A DNA stretch of 64,000 nt, from contig NZ_BMZD01000004.1 in the NCBI RefSeq assembly GCF_014652615.1, positions 62,001 to 126,000 on the forward strand, written 5' to 3'. How positions within the stretch are numbered: position 1 is the first letter of the stretch; each line of letters starts with the position of its first letter. Positions 8,986 through 18,223 of this stretch are shown here, piece by piece. Under the pieces are notes generated by a model. It was given only the letters and a program-made list of their open reading frames with translations. It made no database searches and was not told where the DNA came from. Source of the stretch: Novosphingobium arvoryzae. GTDB taxonomy: Bacteria; Pseudomonadota; Alphaproteobacteria; Sphingomonadales; Sphingomonadaceae. The translations under genes were made by a program, and so were the position numbers.

Positions 8986-9458
8986 AGGTAGGTTCCGTGC
9001 GTTGCCATGAACGTGCCGGTGACGTGCGCCACCGGGTCTTCCGGATCGCCATCGTGGGCGATGCCGCGAATGAACGAGATCGTGCGCGTCAGCTTGTAGC
9101 ATTCGCCGCGCCCGATCACGGTGCGCCCCGGCACGGCGGCCCGCATGTAGTCCACCCGCAAGTCCAGCGTGGCATGCGGCACGAACTTGCCGCACAGCGC
9201 CCAGACCGACATCGATGTCGCATTGTCCATCAGGCTGATGATCGGACCGGATGCCAGCACGCCGGTTTCCGCCACGCCGACCAGTTCCTCGCGCCAGGGC
9301 AGGGCCAGCTCCATCCAGCCGGTGCCGTGTGCGTGATACGTCAGGCCCAGCCAGCCACCGTGGCCGTGTCGGGTCATCAGCTTGGCCGCGCGGGCCGGAT
9401 CGAACACGCTGCCCGGCGGCAGATCGTGCAGACTCTTGGGTGCGGACACTTCACTCAT
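8982..9458 (-). CDS. PaaI-type hotdog thioesterase (first of pair)
   Basis: 158 residues. The hotdog core includes GVLASGPIISLMDNATSMSV and LRVDYMRAAVPGRTV, typical of the PaaI thioesterase family. The usual HGG turn is replaced by ASG, so activity or substrate may differ from its neighbour. Translationally coupled to the following thioesterase. It is divergent from the peptide gene at 9576, with the AT-rich shared upstream region 9486-9510. Confidence 0.88.
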   Translation of the reverse strand: MSEVSAPKSLHDLPPGSVFDPARAAKLMTRHGHGGWLGLTYHAHGTGWMELALPWREELVGVAETGVLASGPIISLMDNATSMSVWALCGKFVPHATLDLRVDYMRAAVPGRTVIGRGECYKLTRTISFIRGIAHDGDPEDPVAHVTGTFMATHGTYL

Positions 9459-9485
9459 GCGGTTTCTCTGCGCAGCCGAAGGCCG

Positions 9486-9510
9486 GATTACAATCTTTTA
9501 ATTTAAGCTG
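9486..9510. promoter_or_regulatory. AT-rich island between divergent genes, candidate promoter region
   Basis: The segment containing ttacaatcttttaatttaag is strongly AT-rich in a region near 65% GC. It lies between the minus-strand thioesterase genes (start 9458) and the plus-strand peptide gene (start 9576). Both TACAAT and TTTAAT resemble -10 elements. No clean -35 partner can be assigned. Confidence 0.35.
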
Positions 9511-9575
9511 GCGGGCTGACCCGGCGATGGCTGCAAGGGCGAGGCGCAGTGTCTCGCGATTGCAGGGGAATGACC

Positions 9576-9728
9576 ATGAACCTTCCGAAAATCGACGTGT
9601 CCGCGCTGCCCGATCTGGATCACCTGATCGGCGTGTTCGGCAGCATCGCCAGTCCGCTGGCACCGGCCCAGGCTGACGATTCGGTCATCATTGCGATGGT
9701 GTTCGTCTGTGAAATCCTGATGCCCTGA
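9576..9728 (+). CDS. 50-residue peptide, candidate modified-peptide precursor
   Basis: A short gene with a good ribosome binding site (AGGGG, 9564-9568, seven bases before the ATG at 9576). An ATG at 9570 in the same frame is too close to it. The product starts MNLPKIDVSALPDLDHLIGV, with an amphipathic leader-like half. An Ala/Pro hinge (SPLAPAQADD) follows, then a hydrophobic end DSVIIAMVFVCEILMP with Cys45. This leader-hinge-core look, and two downstream genes that include a putative oxygenase, suggest a ribosomally made, modified peptide. I do not recognise the family. It could also be a small membrane-associated protein. Confidence 0.65.
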   Translation: MNLPKIDVSALPDLDHLIGVFGSIASPLAPAQADDSVIIAMVFVCEILMP

Positions 9729-9744
9729 GCCGGGCGGATTCCGG

Positions 9745-10722
9745 ATGCACATTCGACCGGAACTGGCGGCGCTGCGGAGTGATGACACTCCGCAGCGCCA
9801 CGCCCAGGCCCGCCTGATCGCGGCGGTGGATGGCTGGCGGGCGACCCCGCCGGTCGCCGCCGCCACGGCCGAACTGGAGCGCTTCGGGCAGGGGCGCGCG
9901 CTTGACGAGTTGCCCCTGCTTTCGGCGCTGTTTGCCGCGGATGATCCCTCCGCTCAGCAGTTCACCAGTGCGCTGGTGAACGTGCTGGTCGCAGAGCTGG
10001 GGGCTGATCCGCTGGGACAGGTGCCTATGCGCCACTTCAGCGATGGCCTGCTGGCCTCGCTGGTGCTGGCGCGGCGGGGCAGCGCGGTGCTGGCACTCCA
10101 GGCCATCGACGGTGCGGCGCTGGCCCGCCGGCCAGAGCCGCTGTCGGCCAGCTTCGCAGCGACAGAGACCTGGGAGCACGTGCTGGCCGGTTCCGCCACG
10201 GTGGAGCGGGTGCGGATCGAGCAAGTTTTGCCCGACCGGGCGGTGCTGCAGCGAGATTCTCGGCAACTGAGCGCGGGAACGACCGGCCACCGCTATTGTG
10301 CGGAAGAGGCCCAGGTTCTGCGTCAGGTGCCGGGGACGATGGTGGTGCTGAAGCTGCAGCGCACCCTCGATCCCAGCGCGCCAACGCGGGAATACCGGAT
10401 GTCTGACGGGGTCTTGCTTCATCAGGCCGCGGGCAGTCCGCGCGAAAGCCGGCTGGAACTGACCGCGGCGCTGCTGGGGCGGATGGGGCGCAGGGATGCC
10501 GCCCCGCTGCTTGCCGCCATGGCGGAGGAACAGGGCGGGGTCGGCCTGCGCTGGCAGGCGCTGCGCGAATGCCTGGGGCTGGATACCGCGCTGGGGTTCG
10601 CTGCGCTGCGGACCGTGGCCCAGCGCGGCGACGATCCGCTTGCCGCACCGGCGGGTGCCCTGCTGGCGCAGTTGCTTGAACAATACCCTGAACTGGCCGG
10701 AGTAGCCCGATGCCCCGCGTAA
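9745..10722 (+). CDS. Uncharacterised protein with C-terminal HEAT-like helices
   Basis: 325 residues, no signal peptide or membrane segment. The N-terminal half is helical. A beta-rich middle (about 134-222) contains ETWEHVLAGS and EEAQVLRQVPGTMVVLKLQRTL. The end (about 235-315) looks like HEAT/ARM repeat helices. I do not recognise the family. It begins 16 bases after the peptide gene and its last 13 bases overlap the cupin-fold gene, so the three are almost certainly one transcript. Possible roles are leader-peptide binding or scaffolding of the modifying enzyme; both are inference. Confidence 0.8.
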   Translation: MHIRPELAALRSDDTPQRHAQARLIAAVDGWRATPPVAAATAELERFGQGRALDELPLLSALFAADDPSAQQFTSALVNVLVAELGADPLGQVPMRHFSDGLLASLVLARRGSAVLALQAIDGAALARRPEPLSASFAATETWEHVLAGSATVERVRIEQVLPDRAVLQRDSRQLSAGTTGHRYCAEEAQVLRQVPGTMVVLKLQRTLDPSAPTREYRMSDGVLLHQAAGSPRESRLELTAALLGRMGRRDAAPLLAAMAEEQGGVGLRWQALRECLGLDTALGFAALRTVAQRGDDPLAAPAGALLAQLLEQYPELAGVARCPA

Positions 10723-11615
10723 TCGAACTGGAAGATGCCCAAACCGCCACGCTCGCAGAGACGGTGGAGGCCATCGCGGGCAGCGGCTTCGATCCGCACG
10801 ATGATGCCAGTCTGAGCCACGCCGCACTGTGGTTGCGGCGGCTGGGCAATGATCGGGATTTCCTTGGCGATATCCTGATCCGCGAATTGGCCCAGCGCCA
10901 CCGCGATGACGTGCTGGACAATGCCTATGGGCCGCAGGTGGTCATGCTGGCGCCGCCATGCGGGCAGTTCTTCATTCGCGCGAACCTGTGGCCTTCGCCC
11001 GATGAGCACATGGTGCGGGCGAGTGGCGGGCCATCGTTTGCCTATGGTTTGCCGCACGATCACAACTTTTCGTTTCTGACGCTGGGCTATTTCGGGCCGG
11101 GGTATTGGAGCGATTATTACGAGTTCGATTACGCGGAAGTGGCCGGTTTCCGGGGTGAATCGGTGCCGTCATTGCGGTTTGTCGAGCGGGCGCGGCTCGA
11201 GCCGGGGAAGCTGATGCTCTATCGCGCCCACGTGGATGTCCATGCGCAACTGCCCGCCGATGCGCTGTCCGTTTCCCTGAACGTGATGCATACCAGCGGG
11301 GCACAGGGCTGGCTTGACCAGTACCGCTTCGACCTTGAGCGGCGCGAGATCGGCGCCATCATTTCACCGGGGCCGAGCGAGGTGTTCCTGAAACTTGCGG
11401 TGGGCCTGGGCAGCGACGAGGCGCTGGACCTGGCGCACCGGTTCGCCCGCCGCCACCCCAGCGACCGGCTGCGGCTGGCCGCATGGGATGCACTGGCCGG
11501 GCGCGAGGAAGCACCCGAGGCGCGCGATGCCCTGTGGCGCGAGGCGGAAGGGGCCGGAAGCCTGCTGGTGGCGAAGGAAGCGCAGGGGCGGCGGGCCGAA
11601 CTGGCCGGGGCTTAG
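10710..11615 (+). CDS. Cupin-fold putative metal-dependent oxygenase
   Basis: 301 residues. The core (about 85-210) reads like a double-stranded beta-helix enzyme. His116-Asp117-His118 lie in the turn [14 protein letters not shown], and acidic residues are at 138-140. A second motif, [16 protein letters not shown], has His174 and His178. An HxH-plus-distal-His arrangement suits Fe(II)-dependent hydroxylases or dioxygenases. A helical tail resembles the HEAT part of the upstream partner. It starts inside the preceding gene, implying coupled translation, and ends with a 4-base overlap on convergent ruvX. The substrate may be the 50-residue peptide at 9576. Confidence 0.75.
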   Translation: MPRVIELEDAQTATLAETVEAIAGSGFDPHDDASLSHAALWLRRLGNDRDFLGDILIRELAQRHRDDVLDNAYGPQVVMLAPPCGQFFIRANLWPSPDEHMVRASGGPSFAYGLPHDHNFSFLTLGYFGPGYWSDYYEFDYAEVAGFRGESVPSLRFVERARLEPGKLMLYRAHVDVHAQLPADALSVSLNVMHTSGAQGWLDQYRFDLERREIGAIISPGPSEVFLKLAVGLGSDEALDLAHRFARRHPSDRLRLAAWDALAGREEAPEARDALWREAEGAGSLLVAKEAQGRRAELAGA

Positions 11616-12091
11616 GCGAACCCGCCGGCCAGCGCGTCGATCGCGGCCTGGAGGATCACCGCTGCGGCCGCCGAATCGATTCGCTCGGCGCGCTTGGCGC
11701 GGCTGAAATCCTGCGCGATCAGGGCGCTGGTGGCGCTGGCGGTGGACCAGCGCTCGTCCCACAGCAGGATCGGCAGGCCCAGCACTGCCAGGTTGCGGGC
11801 ATAGGCGCGGCTGGACTGGCTGCGCGGTCCTTCGCTGCCGTCCATGTTCAGCGGCAGGCCGATGACGATGCCCTTGATGTCGCGCTCGGCAATCAGCGCG
11901 GCGAGCAGCGCCTTGTCCGCGCCGAACTTGCCCCGCTTCAGCGTCTTGCCGGGCGAGGCAAAGCGCCAGCCCGCATCGCAGAACGCGGTGCCGATGGTCT
12001 GCGTGCCCAGGTCCAGCCCCAGCAGCGCTCCGGCGGCGGGCAGGGCATCGCGCAGTTCGAGCGCGCTGGTGGTGATCAGCGGGTCACTCAC
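11612..12091 (-). CDS. ruvX: Putative pre-16S rRNA nuclease / Holliday junction resolvase YqgF
   Basis: RNase H-fold nuclease that matures the 5' end of 16S rRNA. 159 residues from the GTG at 12091, which overlaps the stop of the upstream gene (GTGA). A GTG at 12106 is also open but less likely. [15 protein letters not shown] carries the first catalytic Asp, [18 protein letters not shown] is the family loop, and DERWSTASA and [10 protein letters not shown] carry the other acids. Last gene of the pyrE operon. Confidence 0.93.
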   Translation of the reverse strand: MSDPLITTSALELRDALPAAGALLGLDLGTQTIGTAFCDAGWRFASPGKTLKRGKFGADKALLAALIAERDIKGIVIGLPLNMDGSEGPRSQSSRAYARNLAVLGLPILLWDERWSTASATSALIAQDFSRAKRAERIDSAAAAVILQAAIDALAGGFA

Positions 12092-13197
12092 CGGGCCGCC
12101 TGCCACGCCGCGACCCGGCGGGTGAAGTCTGCCCGCACGTTCATCCAGAACAGCGGGATGTCGTAGACGTGATAATTGTTCCCCGGCAGCACGTAATCGC
12201 CCATTTCCGGGGCCGATTGCAGCGACAGCATCCCGTCGGGGCGGCAGGTGGCGGGGACGAAGGCGGGCTTGATCTCGCCATTCTCAAGCTTGTCGTCGGG
12301 CACCAGTGCGCCAAGGTTGGCGCTGGCCGGGGCCGTGCCGCCCGCGCTGCCGGTGAGCGGGTTGGAGCAGAGGAACGCGCTGCCCTTGAGCGACTGGCCA
12401 TCCAGCCCCTTGTCGGCTTCGTAGGCGGCAATCGTCATCGCCGGATCGGCCGGCTCGCCGTAGCTCAGCCAGCTCATCACGCAGCCGGGCTGCTCGGCAA
12501 TGTTGCACGGTTGCAGGCCCATTTGCGGCAGATCATGCTTCAGCGACAGCGGCCAGCCGACCAGATAGGCGGCGGCAATCCGCTGGCCAAGCGGCTGGTC
12601 CTTCACCCGCTCGGCCATCAGGCGGCGCAAGTGCAGCGCGCCCTGGCTGTGCCCGGCCAGCACGATCGGCATATCCGCCGGGATCTGGCTGACAAAGTGA
12701 TCAAAGGCCTGCAGCACGTCGCCATAAGCCAGATCCAGCGCCTTCGCGCGGTCCTCGCCCTGCGTCAGGAACGCGCCGAACGCGGCCTGGCGATAGCGCG
12801 GGGCCCAGATCTGCTCGGCCCCGGCGAACGGGCTTGCCATGGCGCGAATGAACGTGACGGCGCGGGTGCGGGCCTCGTTATCACCCAGCGGCGCATTCCA
12901 GTGCGCCTTGGCGAGGTAGCTGGTGGGGTGGACGAAGAACACCGCCGCGCGGACCGGGGTGGGGGCGGGCGGGCCCTTGGGCGCCCAGCGCGCCGGATCG
13001 TTGCGTGAATTCGGGCTGACCAGCCACATCCCCGGTTCGGCATATTGGGCTGAGCTCAGCGCACTCTGGGATTCGAACTGCCCCGATGGCTTGAACGCCA
13101 GCCGGCTGAGCGTGTCGGGATAGAACGTCAGCGCAAGCCGTCCGGCGATGAAGATCGCAATGCAGACCGCGATGAAATACAGGAACTTGCGAGCCAT
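12088..13197 (-). CDS. DUF3089 alpha/beta-hydrolase-like membrane-anchored protein
   Basis: 369 residues with one N-terminal hydrophobic helix (about 6-24), probably anchoring it facing the periplasm. [10 protein letters not shown], then the nucleophile elbow [12 protein letters not shown] with its Ser, and a C-terminal [11 protein letters not shown] His region are typical of the DUF3089 hydrolase-like family. Substrate unknown. It sits three bases after the AI-2E-family transporter gene and overlaps ruvX. Confidence 0.9.
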   Translation of the reverse strand: MARKFLYFIAVCIAIFIAGRLALTFYPDTLSRLAFKPSGQFESQSALSSAQYAEPGMWLVSPNSRNDPARWAPKGPPAPTPVRAAVFFVHPTSYLAKAHWNAPLGDNEARTRAVTFIRAMASPFAGAEQIWAPRYRQAAFGAFLTQGEDRAKALDLAYGDVLQAFDHFVSQIPADMPIVLAGHSQGALHLRRLMAERVKDQPLGQRIAAAYLVGWPLSLKHDLPQMGLQPCNIAEQPGCVMSWLSYGEPADPAMTIAAYEADKGLDGQSLKGSAFLCSNPLTGSAGGTAPASANLGALVPDDKLENGEIKPAFVPATCRPDGMLSLQSAPEMGDYVLPGNNYHVYDIPLFWMNVRADFTRRVAAWQAAR

Positions 13198-13200
13198 TCT

Positions 13201-14247
13201 TCAACCTTCGTTGGGGGCATTGCGGAGCGACTGGCGCTCCAGCGCGACCTTGATCATCGCAACCAGCGGGTCGGCCAGCATCAGCCCGATGATCCCGAAC
13301 AGCGCGCCCATGATGAGCTGCGCGCCCAGCACCAGCGCCGGGGCAAGGTCCGCCGTGCGCTTGGCCACCATCGGGACGATGATGTTGCCGTCCACCGTCT
13401 GCACCACGATGTAGACGATGATGCAATAGATCCCCATGTCGACGCCGCCGGAAAAGCCGACGATGACCATCAGCAAGCCGGAAATCGGCGCGCCGATATT
13501 CGGCAGGAACGCCAGCAGGCCGGTCAGCAGGCCCAGCAGCCCCGCCATCGGCACGCCATAGATCGCCAGCATCGCCCAGGTGGCGATCCCTTCGACGAAC
13601 ATCCCCAGCAGCCGCCCGAACATCAGCATCCGCAGCGTCTTGCCCATTTCGGCGGTCGTGCCGGCAAAATGCTCACGCTCGCGCACGGGCAGCATCCAGG
13701 CGACGCCGCGCCGGTAGAGCTGCGGCTCGGCCGCGAAATAGATGCCCATCACCAGGATCAGGAACGCCGTGGTCAGCCCGCCCAGCACCCCGCCGACCGC
13801 GCTGGTCAGCTGGCTGACGCCGCCCAGCGCCTTTTCCGCGATGCCCTGGATATTGGCGGCGTTGATCGCGAAGCCGTGGCTCTGCAGCCAGTCGATCGCG
13901 CGCAGGGCCTGCGTCTCGACAATGGCGGGCAGGGCGGCGGCTTCCGCCGCGATCTGCTGCCCGGCGAACATCGCGGTCCAGCCCAGAAACGCCACGCCGG
14001 CCAGCAGGACGATCGTGACCCGGATGCCGCGTGGCAGCGGCAGCACCCGGCCAAGCAGGCGGGCGCCGCCATCGATCATCGCGGCAAACACCATGCCGCC
14101 GAAAATCACCAGCAGGGGCTGGGCGAGGAACGCCACCAGCGCGACCAGCACCGCCATGCCGATCCACACGGCGGCGCGCTTGGCCTCTTGCCGCATCAGC
14201 GGATCGCTGATGTCGGTCGGACCCGCCTTTTCCAGATCGGCCATCAT
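13201..14247 (-). CDS. AI-2E family (PerM/UPF0118) transporter
   Basis: 348-residue polytopic membrane protein with about seven to eight hydrophobic helices. The C-terminal QTVDGNIIVPMVAKRTADLAP and GIIGLMLADPLVAM segments are characteristic of the UPF0118/AI-2E exporter superfamily. Its ATG overlaps the lepB stop (ATGA), so it is translated with the operon. The actual substrate cannot be inferred. Confidence 0.93.
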   Translation of the reverse strand: MMADLEKAGPTDISDPLMRQEAKRAAVWIGMAVLVALVAFLAQPLLVIFGGMVFAAMIDGGARLLGRVLPLPRGIRVTIVLLAGVAFLGWTAMFAGQQIAAEAAALPAIVETQALRAIDWLQSHGFAINAANIQGIAEKALGGVSQLTSAVGGVLGGLTTAFLILVMGIYFAAEPQLYRRGVAWMLPVREREHFAGTTAEMGKTLRMLMFGRLLGMFVEGIATWAMLAIYGVPMAGLLGLLTGLLAFLPNIGAPISGLLMVIVGFSGGVDMGIYCIIVYIVVQTVDGNIIVPMVAKRTADLAPALVLGAQLIMGALFGIIGLMLADPLVAMIKVALERQSLRNAPNEG

Positions 14248-15152
14248 TTCCCTCCTTCAGGCACGTGCACCGGCCGCAGGCTGCGCCACGCGCGGCCTTC
14301 GCGCAAGGCGCCCCACCAGCTCAGCGGGTTCCAGCTTTCGCTGCCGTTGAGGCTGAATGTCGTGAATTCGGCGCGCCCGCCCACATCGGACAGCGGCACT
14401 GGACCGCCCAGACCGCTTTCCTCCAGCGACACGCGGCTGTCGGCGGAATGATCGCGGTTGTCGCCCATTAGGAACACGTGCCCCGCCGGAACCGTCACTT
14501 CGGCCATGTTGTCGAGCGTCTGGCGGACATGATCGATCACGATGAAGCTGGCGCCGTTGGGCATCGTTTCGCGGTAGGCGGGCAGTTCATAGACATCGCG
14601 TCCGCTGGGCAGCCGGGTGCGATAGGGCCCGAACGCGTCGTAGCAGTGCGACTGGTAGACGGCATCGCCGCACATCAGCTGGTCGTCGGCGGGCAATTGC
14701 ACGGTCGGCACGATTTCGCGCCGGATCGGCTTGCCGTTCAGGATGATCAGCCCTTCCTTCAGCGCGATCCGGTCTCCCGGCAGGGCCACGACGCGCTTGA
14801 TCAGGTCCTCGTTGCGGTTGCGCGGCACGGCGATGACGATGTCGCCATAGTCCGGCGTGCTGCCTGCCACGCGCCAGTCCGAGCGCGGCAGCAGGTGGAA
14901 ACTGACCGAGGCCCAGTTCCAGCCATAGGGGAACTTCGACACGACCAGCCGGTCGCCGACCAGCAGGTTCGGCATCATCGAGATCGAGGGGATGTAGAAC
15001 GGCTTGGCAATGAAGCTGTGAAACGCCAGCACCGCCAGCAGCATCACCGCAAGGCTGCGAATCTCGGCCAGCCAGTCCACCTTATCCTGGGCCTTAGTCG
15101 GGGTATCCGCAGTTGCGGGCGCGGCAGGATCGGAAACAGTCTCGTCGGTCAT
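14244..15152 (-). CDS. lepB: Signal peptidase I
   Basis: Cleaves signal peptides at the periplasmic face of the inner membrane. 302 residues with one transmembrane helix near 33-50. Ser58 in [12 protein letters not shown] is the nucleophile, Lys119 in [14 protein letters not shown] is the general base, and [11 protein letters not shown] is the C-terminal box. The usual SMxPT is SMMPN here. It overlaps acpS upstream and the AI-2E gene downstream by four bases each. rnc, often next in sphingomonads, is not found. Confidence 0.97.
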   Translation of the reverse strand: MTDETVSDPAAPATADTPTKAQDKVDWLAEIRSLAVMLLAVLAFHSFIAKPFYIPSISMMPNLLVGDRLVVSKFPYGWNWASVSFHLLPRSDWRVAGSTPDYGDIVIAVPRNRNEDLIKRVVALPGDRIALKEGLIILNGKPIRREIVPTVQLPADDQLMCGDAVYQSHCYDAFGPYRTRLPSGRDVYELPAYRETMPNGASFIVIDHVRQTLDNMAEVTVPAGHVFLMGDNRDHSADSRVSLEESGLGGPVPLSDVGGRAEFTTFSLNGSESWNPLSWWGALREGRAWRSLRPVHVPEGGK

Positions 15153-15568
15153 GCGTCAGTCGGTTCCGGCAATTTGCGGGCTTCGATCACCACGAAAGCC
15201 TGGGCCCAGGGGTGATCGTCGGTCAGGGTCAGGTGGATGACGGCGGCGTGTCCGGGCGGGGTGATCGCGGTCAGGCGCGCCGCCGCGCCGCCCGTCAGCG
15301 CCAGCGTCGGCGCGCCCGAGCGGGCATTGACCACGCCGATGTCCTTCATGAACACCCCGGCCTTGAACCCCGTGCCGACCGCCTTGGAAAAAGCTTCCTT
15401 CGCGGCAAAGCGCTTGGCCAGCGTGCCCGCCTTGGTGAAGGGGCGGCTGTTGCCCTTGGCGCGTTCGATGTCGGTGAAGACCCGGTTCTCGAAGCGCTCG
15501 CCAAAGCGGGCCAGCGAATTGGCGATCCGGTCAATGTTGCAGAGGTCGGACCCGATGGCGATGATCAC
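15149..15568 (-). CDS. acpS: Holo-[acyl-carrier-protein] synthase
   Basis: Transfers phosphopantetheine from CoA to ACP. 139 residues, normal length. [11 protein letters not shown] holds the Mg-binding Asp and [14 protein letters not shown] the Glu and Lys of the active site. Overlaps pdxJ and lepB by ATGA junctions. Confidence 0.97.
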   Translation of the reverse strand: MIIAIGSDLCNIDRIANSLARFGERFENRVFTDIERAKGNSRPFTKAGTLAKRFAAKEAFSKAVGTGFKAGVFMKDIGVVNARSGAPTLALTGGAAARLTAITPPGHAAVIHLTLTDDHPWAQAFVVIEARKLPEPTDA

Positions 15569-16296
15569 CGCGCCGCGTCCATCAGTTCGCGCATCTTCAC
15601 CACCGCATTCTCCAGCCCAACAAATACTGCCTCGCCAATGAGATAGTGGCCAATGTTCAATTCCGCCAGTTGCGGAATCGCGGCCACGGCCTGGACGTTG
15701 TCATAAGTAAGGCCGTGCCCGGCGTGGGGTTCGATGCCGTTGCGCGCGGCGAGCGCGGCCATGTCGGCAATGCGCTTGAGCTCCACCGCGCGCGCTTCGC
15801 CGTCCGCATGGGCATATTCGCCGGTGTGGAATTCCACCACTTGCGCACCCAGCCGGATCGCGGCGTCGAGTTGGCGCACTTCGGGGGCGATGAACAGGCT
15901 GACCCGGATGCCGGCATCCGCCAGCTTCTGCACGATGGGGTAGAGCCGGTTGTGCTGCCCGGCCGCGTCCAGTCCGCCTTCGGTGGTGCGTTCCTCGCGC
16001 CGTTCGGGAACGATGCAGGCCGCGTGCGGCTGGTGGCGCAGGGCGATCGCCAGCATTTCCTCGGTTGCGGCCATTTCCAGGTTGAGCGGCAGGTTGGTCG
16101 CCGCCTGGATTCGGGCCAGGTCCTCGTCGCGGATATGGCGGCGATCCTCGCGCAGGTGCGCGGTGATCCCGTCGCCGCCGCAGGCCGCGACGATTTCCGC
16201 CGCGCGGACCGGATCGGGATGATCGCCGCCGCGCGCGTTGCGGATCGTCGCGACGTGGTCGATGTTGACGCCCAGGCGGAGGCGGGAAGGGATCAT
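15565..16296 (-). CDS. pdxJ: Pyridoxine 5'-phosphate synthase
   Basis: Last step of DXP-dependent vitamin B6 synthesis, condensing 1-deoxyxylulose 5-phosphate with 3-amino-2-oxopropyl phosphate. 243 residues. [17 protein letters not shown] at the N-terminus, [12 protein letters not shown] and [12 protein letters not shown] near the end are diagnostic. It lies 27 bases after pyrE and overlaps acpS by four bases. Confidence 0.98.
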   Translation of the reverse strand: MIPSRLRLGVNIDHVATIRNARGGDHPDPVRAAEIVAACGGDGITAHLREDRRHIRDEDLARIQAATNLPLNLEMAATEEMLAIALRHQPHAACIVPERREERTTEGGLDAAGQHNRLYPIVQKLADAGIRVSLFIAPEVRQLDAAIRLGAQVVEFHTGEYAHADGEARAVELKRIADMAALAARNGIEPHAGHGLTYDNVQAVAAIPQLAELNIGHYLIGEAVFVGLENAVVKMRELMDAAR

Positions 16297-16323
16297 GGCA
16301 AAGTCCTGTGCGGAGTCCTGTAA

Positions 16324-16908
16324 TCAGGGATTTGCGCGGCTGCCCGGCTTGACCGCAGGGGTTGCGGCCAGTTCGGGCGGCAGCTCGTCCTCGGCATAAG
16401 TCGGAAAGTTGATGGCGATAAGCGGGTAGAAAGGCACCCCCAGGTCGACCGATCCGCCCGACCGGTCGACCAGCGCGGCTTCGGCGATCACTTCGCCGCC
16501 GGCTTCCTGAACGGCCTTGATCGCCTCGCGGCTCGACAGGCCGGTGGTGACGACGTCTTCCACCATCAGCACTTTCTCGCCCGGTTCGATGGTAAAGCCG
16601 CGGCGCAGTTCGAACGTGCCGGTGGGGCGCTCCACGAATACGGCCTCTAGACCTAGTGCGCGGCCCATTTCATGGCCGATGATCACCCCGCCCATGGCCG
16701 GCGCGACCACCTTGGTCAGCTCCTTGCGCAGCTCGCGCGGGAGCTTTGCGGCCAGCGCGGCGGCGAGGCGCGAGGCCCGCATCGGGTCCATCAGAACCCG
16801 CGCACATTGCAGGTAGTGCGCGCTGTGGCGTCCCGACGAAAGCAGGAAATGCCCCTCCAGCAAGGCCTTGCTGGCGCGGAACTCGGCCAGAACGTCTTCG
16901 TCCTGCAT
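16324..16908 (-). CDS. pyrE: Orotate phosphoribosyltransferase
   Basis: Joins orotate and PRPP to OMP in pyrimidine synthesis. 194 residues from MQDEDVLAEF. The open frame extends ten codons further, but the ATG at 16908 gives the family length and has AAAGGA 11 bases upstream. The PRPP loop is VLMVEDVVTTGLSS and the N-terminal FLLSSGRHS is typical. First gene of a seven-gene minus operon; it is divergent from ctaC. Confidence 0.96.
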   Translation of the reverse strand: MQDEDVLAEFRASKALLEGHFLLSSGRHSAHYLQCARVLMDPMRASRLAAALAAKLPRELRKELTKVVAPAMGGVIIGHEMGRALGLEAVFVERPTGTFELRRGFTIEPGEKVLMVEDVVTTGLSSREAIKAVQEAGGEVIAEAALVDRSGGSVDLGVPFYPLIAINFPTYAEDELPPELAATPAVKPGSRANP

Positions 16909-16991
16909 ATTGGTTACGGTCCTTTTCCGATATTGCATCGCCCGGGCGAAGGGCGTCGTTGCGATCTGTCAAAAATATCCCCTAGAGGCGC

Positions 16992-17020
16992 TTGAGTGCC
17001 CTCGCAAGCGCGCGTATAGG
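16992..17020 (+). promoter_or_regulatory. Candidate housekeeping promoter of ctaC operon
   Basis: TTGAGT (16992-16997) and TATAGG (17015-17020) are separated by exactly 17 bases and lie 83 bases upstream of the ctaC ATG. Confidence 0.45.
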
Positions 17021-17102
17021 CCCTCCCAAATTGTGACTCCCATGGGGCAGGAGGGGGCATGCTGTTCTCTTGCCGACAAAGGAAAGCGAAAGCACAAGAA
17101 CG

Positions 17103-18194
17103 ATGAAATTCGGCCAATCTGCCCGTTCAGCGGGTCGCACGATCAAGGCGATCGGACTTTCCCTGGCGCTGCTCGCCGCGCCGCAGGTGGCGAATGCCCA
17201 GGCGGCTGCCGCCGAAGCGACCGCCACCGAAGCGGCTGCGGTTGCGACCGATGCCGCCGCGGCAACGGCTGCCCCGGCGGTCGCCGCCCCGGCTCCCGCT
17301 CCGGCGGCTCCGGCGGTTGATCCCAACGATCCGCGCTTCAAGGTTGCGCCCGGCGGCTACACGCCAATGCAGCCGACTCCGGGCAAGGGCATGCCGGTGG
17401 ATGGCGGCCTGGGCACCCAGACCCAGTTCTCCGACGTCGGCGATCAGGCCAACGCCCTGCACGACGCGCTGCTCTATATCATCGTCGCGATCACGATCTT
17501 CGTGTTCCTGCTGCTCGCCTTCGTGGTGCTGCGCTTCAATAAGCGCGCCAACCCGGTGCCGTCTAAGACCAGCCACAACACCGCCCTCGAAGTGGTGTGG
17601 ACGGCCGTGCCGATCCTGATCCTGCTGGGTATCGCGGTGCCCTCGATCTCGCTGATCGCCAAGCAGTTCGAACCCGCTCCAGCCAAGGCCCTGACGATCA
17701 AGGCCACCGGCAACCAGTGGTTCTGGACCTACACCTACCCCGACAATGGCGGGTTCGAAGTGATCTCGAACATGCTGCCGGACGAGGAAGCGGCCAAGCG
17801 CGGCGAACCGCTCAAGATGGGCGTCGACTATCGCATGGTCGTGCCGGTGGGTGAGCCGATCCGCCTGCAGGTGACCGCAGCCGACGTGATCCACTCGTTC
17901 GCGATCCCCTCGCTGTGGTACAAGATCGACGGCGTTCCGGGTCGCATCAACGAAAAGACCCTGACCATCCGCGAACCGGGCGTGTACTACGGCCAGTGCT
18001 CGGAACTGTGCGGCGTCCGCCACGGCTATATGCCGATCGCGATCGAAGCGCTGCCGCGTGACAAGTTCAATGCCTGGGTGCTGACGCAGTCGGGCGGCAA
18101 GATCGACGGGCTGCCCGAAGCGCCCGCCGCTGCTGAAGCCGCTCCCGCTGCCGCCGCGCCCGCTGCCGAAGCCGCTCCGGCTCCTGCCGCCTGA
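17103..18194 (+). CDS. ctaC: Cytochrome c oxidase subunit II
   Basis: Carries the CuA centre that takes electrons from cytochrome c. 363 residues: signal peptide ending ANAQ near residue 37, an unusual Ala/Pro-rich stretch to about 75, two transmembrane helices (about 122-145 and 163-185), then the CuA domain. [18 protein letters not shown] and [18 protein letters not shown] provide the His, two Cys, Glu carbonyl, His and Met ligands, all intact. A second Ala/Glu/Pro-rich tail ends the protein. The ATG at 17103 gives a proper signal peptide. The Shine-Dalgarno is weak. Confidence 0.97.
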   Translation: MKFGQSARSAGRTIKAIGLSLALLAAPQVANAQAAAAEATATEAAAVATDAAAATAAPAVAAPAPAPAAPAVDPNDPRFKVAPGGYTPMQPTPGKGMPVDGGLGTQTQFSDVGDQANALHDALLYIIVAITIFVFLLLAFVVLRFNKRANPVPSKTSHNTALEVVWTAVPILILLGIAVPSISLIAKQFEPAPAKALTIKATGNQWFWTYTYPDNGGFEVISNMLPDEEAAKRGEPLKMGVDYRMVVPVGEPIRLQVTAADVIHSFAIPSLWYKIDGVPGRINEKTLTIREPGVYYGQCSELCGVRHGYMPIAIEALPRDKFNAWVLTQSGGKIDGLPEAPAAAEAAPAAAAPAAEAAPAPAA

Positions 18195-18223
18195 ACCCGA
18201 TTAGACAAGGACAAGGTTTAGCC

